From Palsa-189 sp963803735 (GTDB taxonomy: Bacteria > Acidobacteriota > Terriglobia > Acidiferrales > UBA7541), in contig CAWDNV010000022.1 of assembly GCA_963803735.1 (NCBI GenBank), positions 62,001-126,000 on the forward strand: a DNA stretch of 64,000 nt. Reading direction: 5' to 3'. Shown piece by piece: positions 35,266 to 44,143 of the stretch; the stretch's first letter is position 1; the number at the start of each line of letters is the position of its first letter. A program made the position numbers and the translations under genes. The notes beneath the pieces were generated by a model. It did not search any database. It was not told where the DNA came from and saw only the letters and a program-made list of their open reading frames with translations.

Positions 35266-35404
35266 GATTGCCTCCTAACTAGAAAAACTATCCGGTTTCA
35301 ATTGGAGAAAACGCAGATCGAGCTGCCCGGGGCTACCATACTCTTCTCACTCAGTGAACCGCAACACCCGAGGGCGCATGGAAAAGCACGACGGTAGAGG
35401 ATAT

Positions 35405-36568
35405 TTAGCGGCCACTTTTTGACGTTTCGGCTAAGGTTTGAGCTGGCTCGATTTCCTCTACCGGTTGGCGCGCAACTGTTCCTTGCGGCGCGGCCCGCAG
35501 ATACTGCGCGGGCCAAGATATGGGCTTGCCAAGCTCGGCAGCGGCATGGAGCGGCCAATAGGGATCACGCAGCATCTCGCGAGCCAGCAGAACGATATCC
35601 GCCTGGCCCTTGCGGATGATTTCGTCGGCCTGATCCGGATCGGTGATCATGCCGACTGCTCCGGTAAGAATACCTGCATCGCGCCGAATGCGTTCCGCAA
35701 ACTGCACTTGATAGCCAGGCCCCATCGGAATCTTCGCGTCGGCGACGTTTCCTCCAGAGGAGCAGTCCACCAGATCCACACCGAGAGGGCGCAGGCCTCG
35801 GGACAATTCAACGGCTTGCTCGATATCCCAGCCGCCCTCCACCCAGTCGGTTGCGGAGATGCGAATAAACAGAGGCAGTCGCTCCGGCCAAAAACGGCGG
35901 ACCTTGGCCACTACTTCGCGGACAATTCGCGTGCGGTTTTCGAAGGAGCCCCCGTACAGATCCGAGCGGTGATTGCTAAGCGGCGAGAGGAACTCATGAA
36001 GGAAATATCCGTGCGCGGAATGAATCTCGAGCACGCGAAACCCTGCTTCGAGCGCTCGTTGCGCAGCCTTTCCGAAGGCGTCCGCGATTGCGGAGATACG
36101 CTCGGCTGTCACCGCAGCGGGCATGGGATAATTTGGAGCAAAAGCAACGGCGCTCGGCGCGACGATGTCGCTCCAGCCACCGTCCTGCGGGATAACTTTG
36201 CCACCGCCCTCCCAGGGACGCGCGGTGCTCGCTTTGCGGCCAGCGTGGGCGAGTTGGATGCCCGCCACGCTCCCCTCGGAATGTATGAATTTCGCGATGC
36301 GCGCGAGCGGTTCAATATGCGCTTCGCTCCAAATGCCCAAATCTTGAGGGCTAATGCGGGCTTCGGGCAAAACAGCGGTAGCTTCTGCTATTACGAGCGC
36401 CGCACCCCCGATCGCGCGGCTGCCGAGATGAACCAAGTGCCAGTCTGTAGCGAAGCCGTCTTCACACGAATACTGGCACATAGGCGAAACAGCGATACGG
36501 TTGGAGAGTCGGACATCCCGGATTTTGAGTTCGTCAAAAAGTCCCTTTGTTTGGGCCGGTTGAGCCAT
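35405..36568 (-). CDS. YqjM/NamA-type NADH:flavin oxidoreductase (old yellow enzyme)
   Basis: A 387-residue FMN TIM-barrel enzyme. The N-terminal SNRIAVSPMCQYSCEDG carries the Cys and Tyr typical of the thermophilic-like (YqjM) class, followed by DWHLVHLGSRA, QLAHAGRKAS and the HSAHGYFLHEFLSPLSN-type FMN/substrate region with a His pair. It reduces activated double bonds of enones or nitro compounds with NAD(P)H. Transcribed towards the Tat hydrolase 139 bp downstream. No regulator is adjacent. Confidence 0.92.
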   Translation of the reverse strand: MAQPAQTKGLFDELKIRDVRLSNRIAVSPMCQYSCEDGFATDWHLVHLGSRAIGGAALVIAEATAVLPEARISPQDLGIWSEAHIEPLARIAKFIHSEGSVAGIQLAHAGRKASTARPWEGGGKVIPQDGGWSDIVAPSAVAFAPNYPMPAAVTAERISAIADAFGKAAQRALEAGFRVLEIHSAHGYFLHEFLSPLSNHRSDLYGGSFENRTRIVREVVAKVRRFWPERLPLFIRISATDWVEGGWDIEQAVELSRGLRPLGVDLVDCSSGGNVADAKIPMGPGYQVQFAERIRRDAGILTGAVGMITDPDQADEIIRKGQADIVLLAREMLRDPYWPLHAAAELGKPISWPAQYLRAAPQGTVARQPVEEIEPAQTLAETSKSGR

Positions 36569-36687
36569 CTACACGCTTCCTTCCGATGAGTTTAGGATCC
36601 TGACCCTCTCAGGCTATCTGCTAATTGGCAAAATGAAAAGGGTAGCAGGGTTTTGCGGAAGAAAGCTGTGAGGATGGCCTCAATCGA

Positions 36688-38277
36688 TTAGCGACAGCCG
36701 GTCCGATTCAGCTCTTGGAGCTTTTGCATCGCTTCGGGATTGCCCTTCTCGGATGCTACAGATAAGAGAACGCGGGCCTGATCGCAATTTCTGGCCACGC
36801 CGTCTCCGTGCAGATACAGATCGGCAAGGTCCATTTCGGCAGTGGAATTCCCCTTCTCGACCGCTGACCAAAGGAGTTGAGAAGCTACCGTTGGATTGCG
36901 CGGCTGGACACGGCCGTCCAGATATTGGCGCGCGAGCATGAGTTGCGATTCGCCTGCATCAGGTGGCAGAGGAGGCTGAGAGGCATTGGCTTTAGGATTT
37001 TGCTGCGGAGCAGGGGCTGGCGATGCTCTGTCGGCGCCTGCCGTCGTAGGCGGAGCAAGTTGCGCTATGGGAGCTTGCTGCGATGAAGTTTGCGCCGAAG
37101 CTGAGGCTTGAGGAGCAGGAGCAGCGCCTCGAGGAGCAGCCTTAGGAGCCAAAGGAGCTGGCGACACGGTGTTCGAACGGGCCTGCATATTAGGGTTGGG
37201 TTGGAAGTTTGGCGCAGTGGAGGGCGAAGTTGGCTCAGGAGCCGCAAATTGTCCCTGGTTTGCTGCCAGTGAGTTTGCTGTGCCTGCGTTGGGCGGCTGA
37301 TCGGATGTCGCCGGATCGTCGTGAGGCACGATAGGGCTGGAAACGACTGGGTTTTGCGCCAGCCGATTACCGAATGGGTTGAGGCCGTTCGGCGATACAT
37401 AATGACGGAAGCCGAACCATGCCGCAGAGCCCAGCAAAGCACAAATTAAGAATCCGCCGAGTACGCCGCGAAGAAAAGATCCCTCTCGCGCCGGAGGGTC
37501 GGGATCAAAATGTGTGATCCACGGCATGGCATTGGGCTGTTGTGAATCGTCCGGTTTTGCCCAAGGCTGCTGCATCGCCCTTGCCGCGCTGGGCAAATCA
37601 TGCGATGGCGGCGCAGCAGTCGCCGGACGAACCGGCGGCCGCGCCGAGGGAGTCACCCAAGCCGGCCGCCCATTCGTTTCAGGAGCAGCTTGCGGCTGTG
37701 CAGTCTGTGCCGGCCCTGGGTTCAACGTGGGACTCACCGCGACATTGTGCTGATCCCTAGTTACATTGGGCGCCACATCGGGTTTTGCTTGCGATGGGGG
37801 CATGGGGGCCTGATTCGGAACAGGTGCCCCGTTCGCACCGCTCCGCCGCGCCGCGGTTGCTGTGTTCACGGTGTTTGATGCTTTTGCCCAATCGAGAATC
37901 TTTTCAGCGGCTCCCGCCGGCAGAACAGTAAATCGCACGCCACCGACCTTGCGGGATGCGTCCATCCAGACGAGTTCGCCGACCGCATCCACGTGGTTTG
38001 CGGCTCCCAGCAGAATGGAGAGACGAACGACTCCGCCATGCTCGACGGGCTTGACCAAATGGAACCGCAAACCATCGGGAGAGATGTCGGTGATCACGCC
38101 GCCGTTATCGTAGGGCTCCAGATTGACATACGCGAGCCGACGAATTGGAGTTCGCGGCTTCTTCCTGCGTTCCGTATGGTTCATGAGAACCGTCTGACCG
38201 GGTCTTTCGTCTTCAATCATGGAGCGGGATTCCGTTCTTTCGATTGGATGCAACGGTGATTCCTCAGGAAGCCTCAT
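36688..38277 (-). CDS. PilZ-domain membrane protein with Sel1-like C-terminus
   Basis: A 529-residue protein of unusual make-up. An N-terminal PilZ domain (about 35-130) keeps both c-di-GMP motifs, an Arg-rich RRKKPRTPIRR and DISPDG. A long Pro/Ala/Gln-rich stretch follows, broken by one transmembrane helix (GVLGGFLICALLGSAAWFGF, about 280-300). The C-terminus (about 445-529) has two Sel1/TPR-like repeats (LMLARQYLDGRV, AEMDLADLYLHGDGVA). The layout suggests a cytoplasmic c-di-GMP sensor connected across the inner membrane to a periplasmic protein-binding module. The exact start is uncertain: ATGs at codons 20 and 32 are possible, and the first ATG has only a weak AAGG upstream. Confidence 0.75.
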   Translation of the reverse strand: MRLPEESPLHPIERTESRSMIEDERPGQTVLMNHTERRKKPRTPIRRLAYVNLEPYDNGGVITDISPDGLRFHLVKPVEHGGVVRLSILLGAANHVDAVGELVWMDASRKVGGVRFTVLPAGAAEKILDWAKASNTVNTATAARRSGANGAPVPNQAPMPPSQAKPDVAPNVTRDQHNVAVSPTLNPGPAQTAQPQAAPETNGRPAWVTPSARPPVRPATAAPPSHDLPSAARAMQQPWAKPDDSQQPNAMPWITHFDPDPPAREGSFLRGVLGGFLICALLGSAAWFGFRHYVSPNGLNPFGNRLAQNPVVSSPIVPHDDPATSDQPPNAGTANSLAANQGQFAAPEPTSPSTAPNFQPNPNMQARSNTVSPAPLAPKAAPRGAAPAPQASASAQTSSQQAPIAQLAPPTTAGADRASPAPAPQQNPKANASQPPLPPDAGESQLMLARQYLDGRVQPRNPTVASQLLWSAVEKGNSTAEMDLADLYLHGDGVARNCDQARVLLSVASEKGNPEAMQKLQELNRTGCR

Positions 38278-38591
38278 CCATCTACCTTAAAAATAATTTG
38301 CGATTGGAAGTGTCATCTATACACCTATTAAGGGCTCCTCTCAATACAGTAAGTTCCCCTCTCCGTTTAAGGGTTCAGCGGATAGGCGCAACAACGCGCA
38401 TCACAAAGATGGGATCAGATGTTCTTGCCTGAATACAGGCCGTAAACAACTGTATCTAAAAGATTTGAGTAATGTGTGCGCAAACTGAATAACAGCGAAA
38501 GCCGTCCTTATCAGGCCCCAATGCTAGAAGCCGGAAGTCCTCAGAATGGAACTCGGTTGCAATCGGTCGCCGCAACCGCGCAATATACGGA
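38278..38591 (-). other. Intergenic region upstream of the PilZ gene
   Basis: About 314 bp of lower-GC sequence between the end of the ThDP-enzyme gene and the PilZ gene. It probably holds the PilZ promoter. I see no RNA, repeat or coding signal I can support. Confidence 0.4.
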
Positions 38592-40340
38592 TCAAATCAC
38601 TTCGCGAACTTCATCGGACGCGATGGTTAGAGCGGTCTTCAAGCGATTGGGAGTTCCCTTGGCCATGGCTTCAGCTAGTTTGGTGGCCTGCTTCCAGTCG
38701 ACTTTCGGCGGCATGGGCGGCTCGAATGGATCCACGATCGCGTCGACGACTACGGGGCCCGGTTCGCTTAAAGCTTCGTCAAGCACTTCGCCGCAGATCG
38801 AAGGATCTTCGATGCGATAGCCCTTGCCTCCGCACGCGCGCGCAACGGCGGCGTAATCGATGGGGCTCAGGTCGGTGCCAAATTCGGGATTGCCTTCCAT
38901 GACCATCTGCTCCCATTTGATCATAGCCAGCGTATTGTTATTGACCACGACGACCTTGATGGGCAACTTGTATTTGACAGCCGTGGCGAACTCGGCCATG
39001 AGCATGGAAAATCCGCCGTCGCCGATAAAGGCGACCGATTGCCGCTCTGGAAAAGCCACCTGAGCGGCGATTGCATACGGCACTCCGTTGGCCATGCTCG
39101 CCAGCGTTCCCGAAAGAGAATGTTTCTGGCCGCGTTTGACGGGGATGTGCCGCGCAAACCATGTGGCTACGGTTCCGGAATCGCAGGAGACAATGGCGGT
39201 ATCGGACAGTCTCTTGCCCAGCTCCCAGGCAACGACCTGCGGCTTCATGGGCTTATCCCGACGCGTGCCGCGCTCTTCCATTAATTTCCACCACTTGGCC
39301 ATTTCCTTTTGCGCCTTTTCCAGAAATCGCCGATGGGTATTGCGGTCGAGCAAAGGAAGCAGAGCATCGAGCGCTACGCGGCTGTCCCCAACCAAGCCGA
39401 CCTCAATGGGGAAGCGCAGCCCGATCATTGCCGGATTGAGCTCGATCTGCACGCAGCGAACGTGCTCCGGGTCGGGATAAAACTCGATGTAAGGAAACGA
39501 TGTGCCGACGAGCAGCAGAGTATCGCAATCTTCGAGCGCTTCTTGCGATGCTTTCGTTCCGAGCAAACCGACACCACCGGTCGTATAAGGTGAGTCATCA
39601 GGCACAGCAGCTTTGCCAAGCAGAGCCTTTACGATGGGAGCTCCGAGCCTTTCAGCAACTGCCTCCAGCTCGTCCGTGGCGTGGAGCGCGCCCTGGCCTG
39701 CCAGGATCACGATGCGCTTGCCAGCATTCAGCACCTGAGCGGCGCGTTTAAGTTCCTTTTCGCCCGGCATGCGTGCGCTGGCTCCGAGAACGGCTGCCGT
39801 GTGATTTTTTACGTTGCGCATGGATCGCTCGTCGCATTGTGCTTCCTGCGTATCTTTCGGGAAATTGATGTGGGCCACAGCGTGATAGCTCAAAGCCGTG
39901 CGGCAGGCCAGGTCCGTGACATTTTTCACGTGCGAAGGGCCCATGATGCGCTCGCTATAGGCGGCGACATCTACGAAGACGCGATCGAGGTCCACGTCCT
40001 GCTGGGTATAGGTGCCAATCAGATCGTGAAATGTGTGGCCGGTGATCGCGAGCACAGGTTGGTGATCCAGCTTGGCGTCGTAAAGTCCATTGAGGAGATG
40101 GATGCCGCCCGGGCCGGAAGTTCCCAGGCAAACGCCTAACTTTCCGGCGTACTTGGCATAAGCGCAGGCCATGAAAGCAGCGGATTCTTCATGGCGCACA
40201 TGGATGAATCGAATTTTGTCCTGGCGCTTGCGCAACGATTCCATGATTCCGTTTATGCCGTCGCCGGGAAGGCCAAAAATAACGTCAACGCCCCAGTCGA
40301 TGAGCGAATCGACCAGAACATCTGCACTTGTACGGGCCAT
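38592..40340 (-). CDS. ThDP-dependent oxidase, PoxB/pyruvate-oxidase-like
   Basis: A 582-residue thiamine-diphosphate enzyme with the three-domain plan: PYR domain (1-180, catalytic Glu in VRHEESAAFMA), FAD/CoA-type central domain (about 190-340) and PP domain (about 360-540). The ThDP motif begins GDGGFSMLMAEFATA and ends KVVVVNNN. The match is closest to pyruvate:quinone oxidoreductase (PoxB) and related oxidases; acetolactate synthase is less likely because no small subunit is present. PoxB would decarboxylate pyruvate to acetate and pass electrons to quinone, feeding the alternative complex III encoded upstream. The C-terminus lacks the clear amphipathic membrane helix of E. coli PoxB, so that role is provisional. 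Confidence 0.8.
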   Translation of the reverse strand: MARTSADVLVDSLIDWGVDVIFGLPGDGINGIMESLRKRQDKIRFIHVRHEESAAFMACAYAKYAGKLGVCLGTSGPGGIHLLNGLYDAKLDHQPVLAITGHTFHDLIGTYTQQDVDLDRVFVDVAAYSERIMGPSHVKNVTDLACRTALSYHAVAHINFPKDTQEAQCDERSMRNVKNHTAAVLGASARMPGEKELKRAAQVLNAGKRIVILAGQGALHATDELEAVAERLGAPIVKALLGKAAVPDDSPYTTGGVGLLGTKASQEALEDCDTLLLVGTSFPYIEFYPDPEHVRCVQIELNPAMIGLRFPIEVGLVGDSRVALDALLPLLDRNTHRRFLEKAQKEMAKWWKLMEERGTRRDKPMKPQVVAWELGKRLSDTAIVSCDSGTVATWFARHIPVKRGQKHSLSGTLASMANGVPYAIAAQVAFPERQSVAFIGDGGFSMLMAEFATAVKYKLPIKVVVVNNNTLAMIKWEQMVMEGNPEFGTDLSPIDYAAVARACGGKGYRIEDPSICGEVLDEALSEPGPVVVDAIVDPFEPPMPPKVDWKQATKLAEAMAKGTPNRLKTALTIASDEVREVI

Positions 40341-40506
40341 CTTGTCCTCTCAATTCCGCCAATAGATTCGAATGACGCGTAATCTCCTGCGGCCTAACGA
40401 CGTAGTGCTACACCGCGTGCTGCGTGAAGTGTAGGGAGCGGTTCCGAGACATCAAATCGGCAATAGCCTGTAAAGAAAATCCGGAAATGGAGTACCGGAA
40501 ATTTGG

Positions 40507-40806
40507 TCAGGGACCTGAAGTATTTATCCACGGGCGAGTAAGGACGTCGGCAAGCGTGAACGAGATCATCAGCGCGAGCCAAAAAAATCCTGCCAGCACG
40601 ACAATTCGCGTGAGCCCTGGGGTGTACCACAGGTGCATAAAGAAAAGTCCTACCAGGGTCATCTTTATGACCGCAATTGCCAAGGCGATGACGGTATTGA
40701 ATGGTCCGAGATCAACGTAAGCAATCCCTGTGGTGAGCGCGGCTAGCACCAAAAGCGCCATGAATACGAGGATGTAAGTTCCCACGGAAGGATTTTCTTC
40801 GCTCAT
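40507..40806 (-). CDS. ctaF: Cytochrome c oxidase subunit IV
   Basis: A 99-residue protein with three hydrophobic helices (TYILVFMALLVLAAL, TVIALAIAVIKMTLVGLFFMHL, VVLAGFFWLALMISF), the pattern of the prokaryotic COX4/CyoD-like subunit. The start is the ATG overlapping the ctaE stop by four bases; a longer open frame upstream lies inside ctaE. Last gene of the ACIII-caa3 operon. Confidence 0.9.
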   Translation of the reverse strand: MSEENPSVGTYILVFMALLVLAALTTGIAYVDLGPFNTVIALAIAVIKMTLVGLFFMHLWYTPGLTRIVVLAGFFWLALMISFTLADVLTRPWINTSGP

Positions 40807-41519
40807 TTGTAACGCCCGCCAATGAGATAAAGCAGTGGAAAAAGGTAGATCCAAATAATATCCACGAAGTGCCAGTAGAGTCCGGAGACTTCCACGCGAT
40901 TGTAGTTTTCGCGCGAAATCTTTCCCCGCCAAGCGAGAATCGCCATGACGGTCAATAGACCGATGCCGATAATCATGTGCAGCGCATGAAGGCCGGTCAT
41001 AAAGAAATAAAAACACATGAACAACTCAACGGTGTGCTCCGGTGCGCCGCGCAAGCTTTCCAGAGCAGGGTGGAAGTTCAGCCCGGGAACCATGTGTTCG
41101 TTCCATTTGTGGAAATATTCGGTGAACTTCATCCCGAGAAAAGCGACCCCGAGAATAATGGTGGCGGTGAGAAATCCGATTAGTGGCCGGTGCTTACCTT
41201 CTCGCGCAGCGTGGACAGCCATGGCCATGGTAAAGCTGCTGGCCAGCAGCACAAACATCATTGCAGCTCCGAGATCGATTTCGAGGCCGTGGCTTCCGGC
41301 AGCGAATCCGGAGTAATAAAGCGATCGGTAGATGATGTAGCCGGTGAAGACGCCACCGAAAAACAGCATCTCGGTGGCCAGGAAAACCCACATGCCGAAA
41401 TTGCCGGCGTCGCGCTGCTGTTCGATATCTTCGAATTGATGATGCAGCGCGGGACTGGCGCTATGCACTGACTCGCGCGGCGGTACGGCCAAAGGGCTGC
41501 TGGCTGCGCTTTCAGACAT
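40803..41519 (-). CDS. ctaE: Cytochrome c oxidase subunit III
   Basis: A 238-residue membrane protein. The COX3 pattern is clear: GMWVFLATEMLFFGGVFTGY, the helix with HALHMIIGIG, and the final VSGLYWHFVDIIWIYLFPLLYL. After a short polar N-terminus there are about five helices, fewer than the seven of mitochondrial subunit III, as is normal for bacterial caa3. The ATG lies inside the 3' end of ctaD (8-bp overlap). Confidence 0.95.
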   Translation of the reverse strand: MSESAASSPLAVPPRESVHSASPALHHQFEDIEQQRDAGNFGMWVFLATEMLFFGGVFTGYIIYRSLYYSGFAAGSHGLEIDLGAAMMFVLLASSFTMAMAVHAAREGKHRPLIGFLTATIILGVAFLGMKFTEYFHKWNEHMVPGLNFHPALESLRGAPEHTVELFMCFYFFMTGLHALHMIIGIGLLTVMAILAWRGKISRENYNRVEVSGLYWHFVDIIWIYLFPLLYLIGGRYK

Positions 41520-43140
41520 GCGCGCGCTCCGGATCGGCGTATCCGTAGGGCTCTTCGGGGACGATTGGCGGTTCTTCAAAATTGTCTGTGGGAGGTGGCG
41601 ATGGCGTCTCCCATTCCAGGCCCTTCGCGCCCCAGGGATTCGCTTCGGCCACAGGCCCGTAGCGGATGGACCAGAGAAGATAAACAAATGGAATCAGGTA
41701 GCCAACGCCGAGAATCGAAGCGCCGGCGGAGGACATCACGTTGAGCACTTGAAACTCCGCTGGATAGACCGCATACCGGCGTGGCATTCCCAAGTAGCCG
41801 AGCATGTATTGCGGAAAAAAGGTGAGATTGAAGCCCACAAAAATCACCAGCGCCGCGAAGCGCGCCCAGCCGTCGTGATAAAGCCTTCCTGTTATCTTCG
41901 GCCACCAGAAGTGAATGCCTCCGAGATAAGCCATGACGGCTCCGCCGACCATGATGTAGTGAAAATGCGCGATAACGAAGTAAGTGTCATGCAGATGGAC
42001 ATCTGTTGCGAGTGAAGCCAGAAAGAGGCCCGTGAGACCGCCCATGGTGAAAAGTCCGATGAAGCCGAGCGCGTAAAGCATCGGCGCCTGGTAGGAGATG
42101 GAACCTTTGTAAAGAGTTGCGGTCCAATTGAAAACCTTGATAGCCGATGGAATGGCAACCGCGAAACTGAGTGCCGAGAAAATGAATCCTGCATACACGG
42201 ATTGTCCGGACACAAACATATGGTGACCCCAGACGAAAAAGCTGATCAGCGCGATCGCCAGGCTTGAATAAGCGATGAACATGTAGCCGAAAGGCTTCTT
42301 CCTGGAGAAGCAGGTGACCAGTTCACTGACCACACCCATTCCCGGCAGAATCATTATGTATACAGCCGGATGGGAATAGAACCAGAAGAGGTGCTGAAAC
42401 AGGACCGGATCTCCTCCGATGGCCGGGTCGAAAATTCCAACGTGAAATAGCCGTTCGAGGAGCACCAGGAATAAGGCGATGGCGATCACGGGAGTACCCA
42501 GAACGAAGATGATGCTCGTGGCGTACATCGACCAAAGGAAAAGAGGCATGCGTTTCCAGGTCATACCCGGAGCTCGCATTTTGTGGATGGTGACGATGAA
42601 GTTGAGGCCCGTGAGGATGGAAGAAAATCCGGTGATGAACACACCGAGCGCCGTAGCGATCACGTGGGTGTTGAGATAGTGCGTACTCAAGGGAGTGTAA
42701 AAGGTCCAGCCCGTGTCCACTCCGCCAGAAATCAGTGCATAAAGAGTGAAGGCTGCGCCCGTAATGTAGACATACCAGCTAAGCAGGTTCAGACGCGGAA
42801 AGGCGAGGTCACGAGCGCCGATCATCATAGGCACGAGAAAATTGCCCAGGGTCGCCGGAATGGAAGGAATCAGGAAGAAAAAGACCATCACAACGCCGTG
42901 CATGGTGAAGAGCTTGTTATAGGTTTCGGGCTGAACCAAAGCGCCCGCGGGTTCAATCAGGTGCAGCCGCATCATGACCGCCGCAGCGCCTCCGATGAAA
43001 AACATCAGCGTGATCGAACCGAGATAGAGCAGCGCGATGCGTTTGTGGTCGGTCGTGAAGAGCCACGACTTGATTCCATAATTGGCATTCAGGTAATGAA
43101 CGCGCGATTCGACTGGGACTTCCGCTACGGCGGTGCTCAT
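41512..43140 (-). CDS. ctaD: Cytochrome c oxidase subunit I (haem-copper, A2-like)
   Basis: A 542-residue catalytic subunit reducing O2 to water. Metal ligands are visible: the low-spin haem His region MHGVVMVFF, the CuB site with SHPAVY and WGHHMF, and the two haem His in IAHFHYIMVGG. Before the His-Tyr site the sequence is WFYSHPAVYIMILPGMG rather than GHPEVY, the Tyr-Ser replacement of the D-channel glutamate that marks the A2 group (as in Thermus caa3). Twelve helices are expected. The start overlaps the ctaC stop by four bases, so subunits II and I are translationally coupled. Confidence 0.96.
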   Translation of the reverse strand: MSTAVAEVPVESRVHYLNANYGIKSWLFTTDHKRIALLYLGSITLMFFIGGAAAVMMRLHLIEPAGALVQPETYNKLFTMHGVVMVFFFLIPSIPATLGNFLVPMMIGARDLAFPRLNLLSWYVYITGAAFTLYALISGGVDTGWTFYTPLSTHYLNTHVIATALGVFITGFSSILTGLNFIVTIHKMRAPGMTWKRMPLFLWSMYATSIIFVLGTPVIAIALFLVLLERLFHVGIFDPAIGGDPVLFQHLFWFYSHPAVYIMILPGMGVVSELVTCFSRKKPFGYMFIAYSSLAIALISFFVWGHHMFVSGQSVYAGFIFSALSFAVAIPSAIKVFNWTATLYKGSISYQAPMLYALGFIGLFTMGGLTGLFLASLATDVHLHDTYFVIAHFHYIMVGGAVMAYLGGIHFWWPKITGRLYHDGWARFAALVIFVGFNLTFFPQYMLGYLGMPRRYAVYPAEFQVLNVMSSAGASILGVGYLIPFVYLLWSIRYGPVAEANPWGAKGLEWETPSPPPTDNFEEPPIVPEEPYGYADPERAHV

Positions 43141-44117
43141 GGCACTTGCTTCCTTTCTCCCGAACCGAGCGATTTGATGTAAGCGATCAATTGCAGAATC
43201 TGTTCTTCGCTGACTTGTCCGCGAAACGTGGGCATGACGGGCCGATAATTGGGCAGCGGCAACGAGCTGGGGTCAAGGATGGATTGCCGGATATATGCTT
43301 CGTCCATCACACGATTCTGGCCGTCGCGCAGCGTCACCTGCTTTCCAAATCTTCCCTGCAGCGCGGGCCCGGCGCCGCTCCCGTCCGAAAGATGGCAGGT
43401 ATCGCAGCTAAGCCCCGTGAAAAGCCGTTGGCCTGTTTGAGCCATGGATTCTGTGGTCGCATTGTCGCGAAGCCACTCTGCATAATCGGTCGGAGTCATC
43501 ACTTCGATCGTTCCTGTCATTCCCGAATGCAAAGTTCCGCAGTATTGGGCGCAAAAAAGGTGGTAACTGCCGGGCTTGGTCGCTTGAAACCATTCCGAGG
43601 TGTAACGGCCGGGTACGACATCCATTTTTACGCGGAATTCAGGCACAAAAAAATCGTGGATCACATCTTCCGAGGTCATCGTGAGCCGTACGGGAACATC
43701 CACGGGGATATGCAGATGATTTATTTCGCGCGGTCCCTCGGGATGTTGCAGGTGCCACATCCACTGCTTGCCCACGACAAAAACTTCCATCGCGCCCTGG
43801 GGCGGCCGGGCTTCTGCAAAGAAGAGGCTGGTGCTCCAGAAAAAAAGACCGATACAGATGAGGCTGGGAATCACAATCCAGGTCATCTCGAGACTCATGG
43901 ACTGCTCGGTTGCCGGCGGGCGCTCTTCCTCGGAGCGCCGGCGATACTTGATCATGAAATAGAAAATCGTCGCGAAGATGAGAAATGTGAAAAATAGTGT
44001 GATACCGGTTAGGAAGAAATACAGATGATCGACACCGTCAGCCGACGTGGACGCATCCGCGGGGCGAAACTGCGGCCATTGAGCCATGAAAATTATCTCG
44101 ATGAGGCTAAGGAACAT
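43137..44117 (-). CDS. ctaC: caa3-type cytochrome c oxidase subunit II with fused cytochrome c
   Basis: A 326-residue subunit with two transmembrane helices, the periplasmic CuA cupredoxin domain and a fused cytochrome c. CuA ligands lie in VIHDFFVPEF and FCAQYCGTLHSGM. The C-terminal haem site is CDTCH (about residue 240), with a distal Met probably in MPTFRG. The fusion makes this a caa3 oxidase able to take electrons directly from the complex III next door. An alternative ATG ten codons in (MAQWPQ) is possible. It starts 26 bp after sco. Confidence 0.95.
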   Translation of the reverse strand: MFLSLIEIIFMAQWPQFRPADASTSADGVDHLYFFLTGITLFFTFLIFATIFYFMIKYRRRSEEERPPATEQSMSLEMTWIVIPSLICIGLFFWSTSLFFAEARPPQGAMEVFVVGKQWMWHLQHPEGPREINHLHIPVDVPVRLTMTSEDVIHDFFVPEFRVKMDVVPGRYTSEWFQATKPGSYHLFCAQYCGTLHSGMTGTIEVMTPTDYAEWLRDNATTESMAQTGQRLFTGLSCDTCHLSDGSGAGPALQGRFGKQVTLRDGQNRVMDEAYIRQSILDPSSLPLPNYRPVMPTFRGQVSEEQILQLIAYIKSLGSGERKQVP

Positions 44118-44143
44118 GGTTATCTGCTATTTCCGCCTCACGT

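Noticed and set aside
35438..36589. Long open frame (383 codons) on the plus strand
   Set aside because: It is antisense to the old-yellow-enzyme gene, has no recognisable motif and arises from the GC-rich codon pattern of that gene.
38476..38820. Plus-strand open frame of 114 codons starting in the intergenic gap
   Set aside because: Most of it is antisense to the ThDP-enzyme gene and there is no ribosome-binding site.
38592..40340. Acetolactate synthase large subunit
   Set aside because: No regulatory small subunit or ilv genes are near, and the sequence pattern is closer to PoxB-type oxidases.
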